From contig JADCLS010000011.1 in the NCBI GenBank assembly GCA_026702845.1, forward strand, positions 120,138-184,137: a DNA stretch of 64,000 bases. Direction: 5' to 3'. Below are positions 47,111 to 57,089 of this stretch, piece after piece. This DNA comes from Candidatus Heimdallarchaeota archaeon (GTDB lineage: Archaea > Asgardarchaeota > Heimdallarchaeia > Heimdallarchaeales > Kariarchaeaceae). The notes below the pieces were generated by a model. That model saw only the letters and a program-made list of their open reading frames with translations, was not told where the DNA came from and ran no database searches. Position 1 is the first letter of the stretch, and each line of letters opens with the position of its first letter. A program made the position numbers and the translations under genes.

Positions 47111-50100
47111 TAGAAATCCTCCTTTCCTTTGCTGAATGGAGATTTAAATCCATTCTTAACAACAGTTCGAACCGCTGCTATCGCAACTCCTCCACCAATA
47201 ACTATTGCTCCACCTGTGATTGCTGTTTCTCCAATTGTAGGATACTTGATACTGAAAGTGGAGGTTTTAATAACGGTAGTATTTTCTGACTCCCCAAATA
47301 CTATCAGAGTATAATTTGCAACTCCCCGGGTCTGTGGAAATTCAATTCCCATATCCTTGTAGATGAGGGTATTATCCCCTGTCATCGACATGGTTACATT
47401 ACTATCAGTAAGCCCTGGGATAGTATACTTAACAGAGCTAATTGTCAATCCAACATGTATCTCTATGGGGAGTGTCGGAGTATCAAATTCATTGAATTCG
47501 TAAACCTGACCATCCTTTGGTGAGATAATTTCCATATATCCACCTGGAAGTAAATTGACAGAGAATTGAATTGACCTGTACTTAGTTTCTTGATTGATAT
47601 GAGTCCGTAACTCAAATTCATATGTGGCATTGGCCTCTGGGAGCAGCATTGCTGGTGCCTGCCAGTAACCCGGATCATCCTGTCTGACCAGAGGAGAATA
47701 ATCTCCCAACCACTCAGTTGAATTTGTATCCCGAACCCGATAATCAATTTGATTTGCGGAGTAAGAGCTGTCAAAAACGATCACAGGGATGAGATTCGTC
47801 TTATAATTCTTGTTTTGAACAGGGCTGAGTATGGCGATTTTTACAAGGCCACTGAAACAGGCGTTAATTTCCTCTTCATTAGTGCTATTGTCCAGAGGAT
47901 CAGTCTCACAGTACACTTCAAGACCATCAGAATATGTATCTTCATCAGTATCCCATCGTGCGGGATCAGTACCAATCTCATACACCTCTAGGCCATCGAA
48001 TAATCCATCCTTATCGCTATCAGGATCCAATATTGCATTTGATGTTCTTCCTGAACTGAAAGTTGAGTAGATATAATACTCCTCTCCATCACTCAAGCCA
48101 TCTTTATCATAATCCCATTCAAATCCATCAATAATCTCATTATCATTTTCATCTGGATCAAGAGGATCAGAATCATAGAAATACACCTCTGCTCCATCAG
48201 GTAGTAAATCTCCGTCACTATCCGAGTTATTCACCTGGGTATAAATTAGAGACACAGGATTGCTTGGATGATAGAAACCAAACAATTCAGAAACATCATC
48301 TAGTCCATCTCCATCAGTATCATTTGTAAATGGAGAAGATTCATAGATTACCCATTCCTCATAATCAGTCAGGGAATCATTATCTGTATCCATTTTGTAC
48401 GGTTTACTTCCAATTTGAAGCTCATACTTATCATCGAGGAGGTCACCATCGGAATCTGCTAGAGTTGCAGAAGTATTGAATGGAGTTATCCAGATGAAAC
48501 TGATGTAAGGTGGTACTATGGTAGTAATATTTGCGATAACAAATTCCTGACCATCAAAAAGTCCATCTCCATCCGTATCTGAGGAAAGAGGATCTAAGTG
48601 CAGTGGTTCAAAATCGGGGATCTTACCAGAACCGACCCATACCTCCCAACCATCTGGGATTCCATCTGAATCACTATCTCCTCTTGTAGGATCTGATCTA
48701 GCCTTGAATTCATCATAATCAGACATTGCCTGCATTATCTGCCCATTGTAGTAAACTGTATCATTATCTGTATCCCATTTAAGAGGGTCAGTATACATGG
48801 TGTAGGGTTTACCATCATATTCGAATGAGTAACCCAAAACCTCATCACCATCTAGGATAAAATCATCATCTGTATCCGAATCAAAGGGATCAGTGTAGTA
48901 GATGAATATTTCCTCCCAATCAGTGAGAAAATCATTATCAGAATCCTCATCAGCGGGGGATGAATAGTATACAAATACCTCATCATAGTCCAAAAGACCG
49001 TCTCCATCTGTATCTCTCATGAATGGACTGCTGTGGAAGAAAAATATCTCCTCTCCATCATATAGCCCATCATAGTCGGTATCCTCAAGGAAGGGGTTGG
49101 TTCCGAATCTGAAGAACTCTTCTCCATCAGTGATACCATCACGATCGCTATCAACATGTCTGGGATCTGTTCCTAACAGCAACTCTTGCATATCTGCCAA
49201 ACCATCTCCATCAGTATCAGGATTATTTACATTTGTATGATTGGATTCCTGGAGGAGCATTCCTTCAAGACCATCAATCAGCCCATCATCATCGGTGTCG
49301 CCATCAAGTGGATCAGATGGAGGTGTTAATGATAACTCGTAACCATCAGAATTCATGAAGGCCAAGGAGGCGGATCCTTCAACATAGGCAGTATCCTTGT
49401 CAGAATCTGGACATACAGGATTTGTTCTCACCAGTACTTCTGGAAGTGGTAACCCAGTTTCAGGATCAATATAAATGATGGGGATACCTTTTATCTCTGT
49501 GTAATCTGACATATCTCGTAGAAACTTATTCTCAGGAGCAATAGAACCATCTGCAAATAAGAGATAGCTATCATCATCAGTATCTTCATCCAATGGATGG
49601 GTATATCCATTATTGATGATGAGTAACCCCTCAATATTTGTATACTCCCCACTGCTGCCATAGTATATTCCTCTCTCACCTTCTTCTCCATCAAGAAGGC
49701 CATCACCATCTGTATCTGGATTAAGAGGATCGGTTTTATCATCAAAATACTTATCTCCAATTTTGATATCGAATACCGTTGTAGTCACACCCGATATATT
49801 GTAAGCATGGTTTATCTCGTAGTAATCATCCAAACCGTCCTCATCACTATCTCCAGCCAAAGGATTGGTACCGAACAATGCTACTTCATCATTATCTGTC
49901 AATCCATCAAAATCTGTATCCTCATTCAATGGATCAGTATGATAAGATAATTCTGTCTTGTCATCTAGTCCATCATTATCCGTATCAAACAGCCCAGGAT
50001 CGGTGCCCAGGGTATAAATCTCAAATTTATCCTTTAATCCATCTCCATCAGAATCATCTGAATTGGGATTTAGACCGGCAATTCTATTCTCATAATCATC

Positions 50101-53100
50101 TGATAATCCATCATTATCTGCATCTCCACCTACTGCCCCTTCTCTAACTGCATCTTCGGGAGTGCTCGGAGACAGTTCATATGGATCATTAGGGCTGAAA
50201 CCATCTGGGCTCCAGCTATATTTGAAACTCCAATCCCACCATAGAAATGCGATAGAACATTTGATGACTAATTCGATTGAAATGAACATCCGTAATGGAG
50301 CACTGGATATCAAATCCTGTACAAGAGTGAGAACTACCTCAAATGCACCTGATAATTTGAACCATGCAATTCCAATATCAATCTTTATTGAAGCTTCAAA
50401 ACCCACTGCAATGGTTAAGGTTAGTGTACTTGTCTCTGGGCTATCCCCACTTGCCGCTCGTTTTATGATTTCTATTGCCAGAGTGAACCACACACGAAGT
50501 GTAATTGCATCTAAGCCTATATACTCAGCAATACTATTGAGTGATCCCGCAGCACCACCTGTTAAGAAATCAAGCAACGTAAAGGTTCTCTCGATCGTGA
50601 TTGAGAAAACAAAACCCCACTCAAGAATTTCAAATATATCCTCTGTGCCAAACTGTCCATTTTCAAATGAGAATATTTTCATCTTGAAAAAGCCAGATCC
50701 AGAAATAATCAACTCTACGCCCAATGATTCAAGCATGAAACTAACAAAAGGATTCTTACCAGACGCAAAATCTGCCAACTCGAAAGAAGCATCCAATACA
50801 GGGGAAATGGATAAGAATGATAAAGCTTCATTCATAACTGCAATAGGATCAGTATTCTCGAAAAGATTATTTCCATCCAGAACTACGCCTACTATTTTCT
50901 CAGTCAGTTTTTCTCCATTCAATTCAAAATAAGGGCTTAATCCAATATCAATTTTTATGGTAAATAATGACATTGAACCAATCCCTATGGGGATTTCGTC
51001 TTTGAAGAGCTCCCATCTAGGCTTACCCATAATTGAATCAACCTCAGCAAGTAACCAATCCATTAATTCATTTACTTTTCCTGCTAACCATTCAGTGATT
51101 TTGGCAATAACAGTACGATACCCTCCAGTAAATACCTCATAAACAATATAGATAGCCCCCAAAATAATCTTATACATCTCAGCATCCGGTGAGGAAAGTA
51201 AACTTTGGATTACATATTCATCAATTAACTTGAATATTTCAACCTTTGTTGGTGGATTATCAATTGTATCCAGTATCTTACCATATATTGATTTCACGGA
51301 CTCTAGGTACAATGTCAAATCAGTACCTGTGAGAAGAGAACCTATATGTAAACCACCCATAAGTAGTGTCAATAGAAGTGATTCCAATGAATTATCTCTG
51401 GAACGAATAATCTGAAAAATTAGGCTAATACCCTCACTAATTGCCATGATAATGTTTAAGTCTACCGCGTCAAGGGACAATCCAATTGATGGAGGAGTAA
51501 ATAACTCAATGACAAAAATTAGCATATCTGAGATCATATCTTCCAAGCTATCAAGTACATCCCCAAACATCTTCTTTAGATTTGGAGGATCCTCGATTAA
51601 AGCAATTACACCAACAGTTAAATTGGCAAAATTTTGGATGATGTATCCATAATCCTCATTTGTTATCTCGTATTTTGATAGTAATTTCGTAACCAAAGTA
51701 GACAGGTTAACTGCACCATCGAGGGAGAAATCAGAACTGAATATACTTATCAGGAGAGACATGGTATCTGCAATAACATCTCTAATGTAATCTTGTGTTG
51801 CTTGGTCAACTCCAGTCAGATTAAGTGCTGGGAAAAGATATCGATCAAGAAAATCATTAACATCTGATGGTGGGCGTTCAATCGCATCGTTTATTACTCC
51901 AATTAACAATTGTGCCTGCTCTTCAATTCTCTCAGCTTGAGCGATCTCCTCGGGGTACAGCTCTCTCAGGTAATTTTCTAACATCATGTCTAAACCAGGA
52001 CCCTCTATCACTCCAGTGGCCGTAAGAATCAGCCCGATTGCAGTCATAATGGTATTCGTCAATGATTCATCCAGTCCAACCATTCCTAGGGCATTATTTA
52101 TCTCATTCATCAATCGTGGACCATACTTGTCTAAGATTGGCTCTATATCACCTCCCATTAGTAGATGGGCAACTAGAGCAACTATTCCACCTGCAATACC
52201 TATAATTTTAGTTGTTTCTGTACCTAGTCCAAAGGCATCTTCTGTAACAACAGTATTGAAAAGAGATTTAAGCATTTTTTCATTAAATGTACCTGCAATG
52301 AATTTATACAGGTCTTCACTTGAATCCATATCTAGTAGATCTTCAGAAATATCAAATAAATCACCCAAAATACTCTCTACTGTAAATCCACCGAGAGTAT
52401 AATCCTCATATTCATCGGGAAGAAGCATAAAAATAGCCTCAGTGATGAAATTCTGAATATCCGTTGGTGAACCCTTTAGAGCAAAGATTCCATTGACTAT
52501 AAGATCATAATAATCCATAAGATCATCAGGAATGGGTAGCATTGGTCTTAATGCTTCTAACATAGCCTTTAATTGTGAACCATCTGGATTTGACACTGCT
52601 CCAATAATATCTGGAATTGATCTTAGTGCATCAGTAATATCAGTAACTGTTTCGTAATCTAGACCGATCTGATTTCCTACTCCATGAAGAAGATAGGGGA
52701 GCATCTGATCGATTAATCCACCAACTGGTCCTCGAATCCCTGTGGATATTTTATTTGGTAGGGGAGGAAATTGGGTTATTTCATTAATAATTATATCATT
52801 TGGAGTAATAGAATCCTTGGCGATCATATCCATGATATACCTTTCATTTAATTCTCCAGTTGATGGATCCACATCACGGTTTGTTGTAGGATCAACTACA
52901 TACCCCTCACGAGCGATTCTTTCACCTTGTGAAGGATGCTTGGCCATATAAGCATCAACTCTTGCTTGCTCTGTTTTAGGATCAGTTTGTCCAACTGGAT
53001 TCGCTATTTCGATATTAGATGCCATCAGTGAATTAAAATTCTCAGCAAAGTATTGCAAGGATGCCATACGAATATCTTTACCTAGTTTTGAGTAACGATC

Positions 53101-53673
53101 CTCAAAATTGTTTTCCAATACATCTGCAAGGGTCCACAATGCATATACAAATAGGTGTTCTGCATCGGATTGCTCATCACCTGGGCCATAAAAATTGATC
53201 TTCTCATTCATAGCATTCAAGGCTTGGTGTGAATTACCAGAGGCAAAAATATGGAAAATATCGTAATCATTGATTACTGAGAAAAAATCATTCCATGAGG
53301 ACTGAGGTGCATAATTATCGTTCATTAGTTTGACACCATGAATAGTTGTTGAAACCATATAAATCGCTATAGAAACTGATTTTGTAGATAATACTGACTG
53401 TATATCAGCAATACTATCAACTTGGACACCGATTACATTTGGGGTCATCAAATGTAATGAATCTACAACGGATAATGCAGTATCCTTGATAATTTTGCTA
53501 TCATCATAAAAAATAACAATCAAATCTTGGTTAAAATCATAATAATGATTTAGTTCATCAATCGTTTCCTCTATCTCATTAGTTTGCATAGAAGCTTGAT
53601 TTGCAGTTGCTATGACACCATTGAATATAAAACTGGATATAATTATCATTGTAAGTATTTGTATATTTTTCAT
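47110..53673 (-). CDS. Giant secreted thrombospondin type 3-repeat protein (2187 aa)
   Basis: After a signal peptide (about 1-24), residues 45-190 resemble the caspase-fold-like domain of the 683-aa protein at 24 kb but without its His-Cys pair. A helical region with recurrent PP-containing motifs (about 300-900) follows, then a beta-rich part (to about 1170) and some twenty or more TSP3-like calcium repeats (DxDxDGLxDxxE, about 1180-1930). An Ig-like segment, a C-terminal membrane helix (GAIVIGGGVAIAAV) and a short basic tail complete it. It is probably a long stalk on the cell surface. First gene of the operon; AAGGTGG lies just before the ATG. Confidence 0.85.
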   Translation of the reverse strand: MKNIQILTMIIISSFIFNGVIATANQASMQTNEIEETIDELNHYYDFNQDLIVIFYDDSKIIKDTALSVVDSLHLMTPNVIGVQVDSIADIQSVLSTKSVSIAIYMVSTTIHGVKLMNDNYAPQSSWNDFFSVINDYDIFHIFASGNSHQALNAMNEKINFYGPGDEQSDAEHLFVYALWTLADVLENNFEDRYSKLGKDIRMASLQYFAENFNSLMASNIEIANPVGQTDPKTEQARVDAYMAKHPSQGERIAREGYVVDPTTNRDVDPSTGELNERYIMDMIAKDSITPNDIIINEITQFPPLPNKISTGIRGPVGGLIDQMLPYLLHGVGNQIGLDYETVTDITDALRSIPDIIGAVSNPDGSQLKAMLEALRPMLPIPDDLMDYYDLIVNGIFALKGSPTDIQNFITEAIFMLLPDEYEDYTLGGFTVESILGDLFDISEDLLDMDSSEDLYKFIAGTFNEKMLKSLFNTVVTEDAFGLGTETTKIIGIAGGIVALVAHLLMGGDIEPILDKYGPRLMNEINNALGMVGLDESLTNTIMTAIGLILTATGVIEGPGLDMMLENYLRELYPEEIAQAERIEEQAQLLIGVINDAIERPPSDVNDFLDRYLFPALNLTGVDQATQDYIRDVIADTMSLLISIFSSDFSLDGAVNLSTLVTKLLSKYEITNEDYGYIIQNFANLTVGVIALIEDPPNLKKMFGDVLDSLEDMISDMLIFVIELFTPPSIGLSLDAVDLNIIMAISEGISLIFQIIRSRDNSLESLLLTLLMGGLHIGSLLTGTDLTLYLESVKSIYGKILDTIDNPPTKVEIFKLIDEYVIQSLLSSPDAEMYKIILGAIYIVYEVFTGGYRTVIAKITEWLAGKVNELMDWLLAEVDSIMGKPRWELFKDEIPIGIGSMSLFTIKIDIGLSPYFELNGEKLTEKIVGVVLDGNNLFENTDPIAVMNEALSFLSISPVLDASFELADFASGKNPFVSFMLESLGVELIISGSGFFKMKIFSFENGQFGTEDIFEILEWGFVFSITIERTFTLLDFLTGGAAGSLNSIAEYIGLDAITLRVWFTLAIEIIKRAASGDSPETSTLTLTIAVGFEASIKIDIGIAWFKLSGAFEVVLTLVQDLISSAPLRMFISIELVIKCSIAFLWWDWSFKYSWSPDGFSPNDPYELSPSTPEDAVREGAVGGDADNDGLSDDYENRIAGLNPNSDDSDGDGLKDKFEIYTLGTDPGLFDTDNDGLDDKTELSYHTDPLNEDTDFDGLTDNDEVALFGTNPLAGDSDEDGLDDYYEINHAYNISGVTTTVFDIKIGDKYFDDKTDPLNPDTDGDGLLDGEEGERGIYYGSSGEYTNIEGLLIINNGYTHPLDEDTDDDSYLLFADGSIAPENKFLRDMSDYTEIKGIPIIYIDPETGLPLPEVLVRTNPVCPDSDKDTAYVEGSASLAFMNSDGYELSLTPPSDPLDGDTDDDGLIDGLEGMLLQESNHTNVNNPDTDGDGLADMQELLLGTDPRHVDSDRDGITDGEEFFRFGTNPFLEDTDYDGLYDGEEIFFFHSSPFMRDTDGDGLLDYDEVFVYYSSPADEDSDNDFLTDWEEIFIYYTDPFDSDTDDDFILDGDEVLGYSFEYDGKPYTMYTDPLKWDTDNDTVYYNGQIMQAMSDYDEFKARSDPTRGDSDSDGIPDGWEVWVGSGKIPDFEPLHLDPLSSDTDGDGLFDGQEFVIANITTIVPPYISFIWITPFNTSATLADSDGDLLDDKYELQIGSKPYKMDTDNDSLTDYEEWVIYESSPFTNDTDGDGLDDVSELFGFYHPSNPVSLIYTQVNNSDSDGDLLPDGAEVYFYDSDPLDPDENDNEIIDGFEWDYDKDGLSDGEEYYIYSTFSSGRTSNAILDPDSDKDGLFDGLEVYEIGTDPARWDTDEDTYSDGLEVYCETDPLDNSTNEEEINACFSGLVKIAILSPVQNKNYKTNLIPVIVFDSSYSANQIDYRVRDTNSTEWLGDYSPLVRQDDPGYWQAPAMLLPEANATYEFELRTHINQETKYRSIQFSVNLLPGGYMEIISPKDGQVYEFNEFDTPTLPIEIHVGLTISSVKYTIPGLTDSNVTMSMTGDNTLIYKDMGIEFPQTRGVANYTLIVFGESENTTVIKTSTFSIKYPTIGETAITGGAIVIGGGVAIAAVRTVVKNGFKSPFSKGKEDF

Positions 53674-53689
53674 GTACCCACCTTCAAAA

Positions 53690-53709
53690 AGACCAACTAT
53701 ATTTGGTCT
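53690..53709 (-). promoter_or_regulatory. Perfect inverted repeat in the giant-gene leader
   Basis: AGACCAA (53690-53696) and TTGGTCT (53703-53709) form a perfect 7-bp inverted repeat with a 6-nt spacer. It lies between a TATA box (CTTTATATAG on the coding strand, around 53743-53754) and the ribosome site of the 2187-aa gene, 17-36 nt upstream of the ATG. It could be a repressor operator or a leader hairpin. Confidence 0.5.
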
Positions 53710-54321
53710 AATGTAAAAATTCGATAACTCTGTCTAAATAAGTTACTATATAAAGATAACTCGATTAAATTTGTATCTCACCTTGAATGTACCGGATTTT
53801 TGGTAAATTATTCGATTTTGCACTATAATTATCAAAAAATATGAACAATCGTAAAAATGTTTACTATTGGTATCGATTTTAAAAGTAATTCGCAAAAATG
53901 CGAAAGAAGAATTTTCGATTAATCAATTCTCAAAATATGACGAATTCTATATTATTGCATGATTGGAATAATTAGATTAAAATTGTTAATATTTAATGTG
54001 GAACATTCCGATGAGGGTTGAAATATCACACTATGGCTAGAAGAAATTATCCCATGATCCATTATTCGTTTAGTTAGATTGCCTTATTACTTTGATGACT
54101 AATAACTCAACTAACTTTTAAGGGTTTATTAGTCAATATAAAATCTGTTTCAGTTTTGAAATAAAAATATTTGTGAAATTGACACTTTAATAAACACGAT
54201 TATAGAATTTTAGCAATTATTTTGGCAAAATGTTTATTTCAATTTTGTAATCGAGGCAAATATTAAAATTCAAAGGTCCAGCACTGACATTAGATTTGAA
54301 AGATAAGAGGTGAACTCAGAT
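53710..54321. other. Divergent intergenic region
   Basis: About 610 bp of AT-rich sequence with no convincing gene. It holds the TATA box of the giant-protein operon near 53743-53754 and an AAATATTAAAATTC element (54255-54268) that could serve the GH3 gene. I see nothing else in it. Confidence 0.45.
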
Positions 54322-57060
54322 TTGTTTGAAAAATTTCAAGAATACATGAAATATCGGAAAAAAATTAAGCAGCAGGTGAAATCAGATAAAGCGGAACTCA
54401 AAAGAAATAACAAGGAACGCAAATCATTACCTGCAGAGGAACGTAAGCAACTCAATAAAGAAGATAAGTTAGCCAGAATAGCGAATAAACAGAAACGAAA
54501 GGCAGAAATCAAGAATATGGACAAAGTTGATGCTAATAAAGCCAAACGTCATGACAGACTATATAATAAATTCTATTTTAGAAAAAGAAGGATTGGAATT
54601 GGCATATTGAGTTTTTTACTCATTTTAATACTTACCATTGTTGTTCTAGCAGCTATTGTACCAATGATCAGCTATCATGTTGAGGATGCAGAATTATTAG
54701 AGGAGGCAAGGGGAGAGGCTGAAATCCTCAATGAGCAAATAGAAGCGGAAGGAATAGTGCTTCTTCAAAATGATGACAATATTCTTCCACTATCAGCTAA
54801 AGTGAATATATTTGGTTTCTTAGCTCTAAATCCCTACTATAGTGGAACAGGTGGAGGTACTATCGATACAACTGATGCAGTAAACTTCTATTCTGCATTG
54901 GATAAACAGGGTATTGAATATAATCCTGAAATAAAACAGGTATATGATGATTATTTCGAGGAGGTTGGAACTGAGGATGCAAGAGGTTTTCTTAGTGCAA
55001 TCACATCACCCAATCTAGAACAAATTGAGATGCCAGTTGATCGATTGACAAGTACACTTATGAGTAATGCAAAAAGCTATTCTGAAACAGCAATTATCTT
55101 TGTGGGTCTGAATTCTGGTGAGGCACATGATGTTACTCTTGATGATCTGAGATCTATTGATGAGAGTGAAATGATAGATTTGGTTGCGTCAACCTTTGAT
55201 AATGTCATCGTAATTGTTAATGCAGGGAATCCACCAGAGCTTGCTTGGATAGATCAGTATGATAGTATTAAGGCAGCTATGCTCATCGGTTATCCTGGTT
55301 TATATGGCTTCAGAGCTGTTGCTAAAATATTGGATGGAACCTATAATCCCTCGGGTAAATTGGTTGATACCTTGCCTTACAATGTCAGTATGGCACCTTC
55401 TATGATGAATGCAGGATCGTATTTTTATGAAGATGGTACGCAATTTGTGTCCTATGAGGAAGGTATTTACATCGGGTATCGTTTCTGGGAGACTTATTAC
55501 CATGGTAATGAATTAGGTTACAAATCAGCAGTACAATTCCCATTTGGACATGGACTAAGTTATACCAGTTTTGATTGGACATTGAAGAGTACATTGTTTA
55601 ATGATGAGAGTATGTCCATCCAAGTAGATGTAACTAATAATGGGTCAGTTGCAGGAAAAGATGTTGTCCAATTATACTATTCTGCACCCTACTATGAAAG
55701 ATCAGATATAGAAAAACCAGCAGTGGCCCTTGTATCTTTTGTAAAAACAGGATTACTTGCACCGGGTGCGACTGAAACTGTCTCGATAGAATTTGATACC
55801 AGAGATATGGCATCATACAGTATGGATGCTGGAGCATTTATTCTTGAAAATGGCACCTATGATATACTTGTATCAAGAAATGCACATGATGCAATTCTCA
55901 ATGAATCCTTTGTGCTCGATAACATCATAGAATACAAGTACGATGAAGTAACTAACACTGAAATTTCAAATAAATTGACTGCAGTTGCTGGGAACATCAA
56001 CTACATGACTCGAAGTGATTTTGATGCGAGTTTCCCAAAATCACCCGAAGGTGAAGATTTTGTGACCCCTCAATCTGTTACTGCTGCAAAGGGTATTCCT
56101 GAATATTCTAAAGTTGAAGGTACTGAACCTACAACTAATGCAGATAATGATATAGAACTTGCAGACCTCAAAGGTAAATCCTATGATGATCCTCTTTGGG
56201 AGGATTTTCTTGATCAATTCAAGGTGAAGGAGATGGCCAAAATGTATACTACAGGTGGCTGGATGAGCACTGAAGTCAGTCGTTTGGGTGTTGAAGGCAC
56301 TTTAGCGTATGATGGTCCGGCTGATATTGGTGCATTTATTGGTGTAAACACTGGTGTGGGATTCCCAAATGAGATGATACTTACTCAAACCTGGAATATC
56401 CAACTTGCATATGATATGGCGATAGTCATTGCCAAAACTGGAAGAGCACTCGGGGCTCAGGGTTGGTATGCACCGGCAATGAATATGCATCGTACTCCAA
56501 TAGGAGGTCGAACCTATGAATATTACTCGGAAGATCCTGTGATAGCAGGTATGATGGCTGTTGCAGAAGTACAAGGTGCAAATGCGGGTGGAATAACTGC
56601 ATACATCAAACATTTTGTACTCAATGATCAAGAATTCTCTTTAACAGGGAGATATAATACTGTTACTTGGGTTAATGAGCAAGCCATGAGAGAGATTTAT
56701 CTGAAACCTTTCGAGATGGCTGTTAAAGATGGTAATGCTACAGGCCTAATGGCATCTCTAAACAATGTAGGTGCAGTTCCTGCGATCTTAAACAAAGCGC
56801 TCCTCACCGATATTCTTAGAGATGAGTGGGGATTCAGAGGAAGAATAACCACAGATGCGTATGGTATAGCTGGAGATTCCGGTGATGTTTATGGGTATTT
56901 ATTGGCTGGAATTGATACTTTACTTGAGGTGACCCCATTTGGAAGTACATCATTAATAATGGATTATTATGACGAAAATCCTGTTGGTGTCGTGAATGAG
57001 CTAAGGGAAGCCACCCATAATACCTGCTATATGGTATTGCAAACATATCTGTACGACTGA
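54322..57060 (+). CDS. Membrane-anchored GH3 beta-glucosidase-like enzyme with permuted domain order
   Basis: The protein has about 912 aa. A strongly basic, Lys-rich cytosolic N-terminus (about 1-90) is followed by one membrane helix (ISFLLILILTIVVLAAIV-like, about 94-116). The catalytic part is in reverse order compared with most GH3: the GH3_C alpha/beta sandwich (GIVLLQNDDNILPL) first, then a fibronectin III-like domain, then the TIM-barrel GH3_N with YKHFVLND-like IKHFVLNDQEF and the nucleophile region ITTDAYGI near 845. It would hydrolyse beta-linked sugars outside the cell. GAGGTGA (54307-54313) lies 8 nt before TTG 54322; the in-frame GTG at 54310 overlaps it. Confidence 0.85.
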   Translation: MFEKFQEYMKYRKKIKQQVKSDKAELKRNNKERKSLPAEERKQLNKEDKLARIANKQKRKAEIKNMDKVDANKAKRHDRLYNKFYFRKRRIGIGILSFLLILILTIVVLAAIVPMISYHVEDAELLEEARGEAEILNEQIEAEGIVLLQNDDNILPLSAKVNIFGFLALNPYYSGTGGGTIDTTDAVNFYSALDKQGIEYNPEIKQVYDDYFEEVGTEDARGFLSAITSPNLEQIEMPVDRLTSTLMSNAKSYSETAIIFVGLNSGEAHDVTLDDLRSIDESEMIDLVASTFDNVIVIVNAGNPPELAWIDQYDSIKAAMLIGYPGLYGFRAVAKILDGTYNPSGKLVDTLPYNVSMAPSMMNAGSYFYEDGTQFVSYEEGIYIGYRFWETYYHGNELGYKSAVQFPFGHGLSYTSFDWTLKSTLFNDESMSIQVDVTNNGSVAGKDVVQLYYSAPYYERSDIEKPAVALVSFVKTGLLAPGATETVSIEFDTRDMASYSMDAGAFILENGTYDILVSRNAHDAILNESFVLDNIIEYKYDEVTNTEISNKLTAVAGNINYMTRSDFDASFPKSPEGEDFVTPQSVTAAKGIPEYSKVEGTEPTTNADNDIELADLKGKSYDDPLWEDFLDQFKVKEMAKMYTTGGWMSTEVSRLGVEGTLAYDGPADIGAFIGVNTGVGFPNEMILTQTWNIQLAYDMAIVIAKTGRALGAQGWYAPAMNMHRTPIGGRTYEYYSEDPVIAGMMAVAEVQGANAGGITAYIKHFVLNDQEFSLTGRYNTVTWVNEQAMREIYLKPFEMAVKDGNATGLMASLNNVGAVPAILNKALLTDILRDEWGFRGRITTDAYGIAGDSGDVYGYLLAGIDTLLEVTPFGSTSLIMDYYDENPVGVVNELREATHNTCYMVLQTYLYD

Positions 57061-57089
57061 TAACTTCCAGGTATAATAATCTAACAAAA

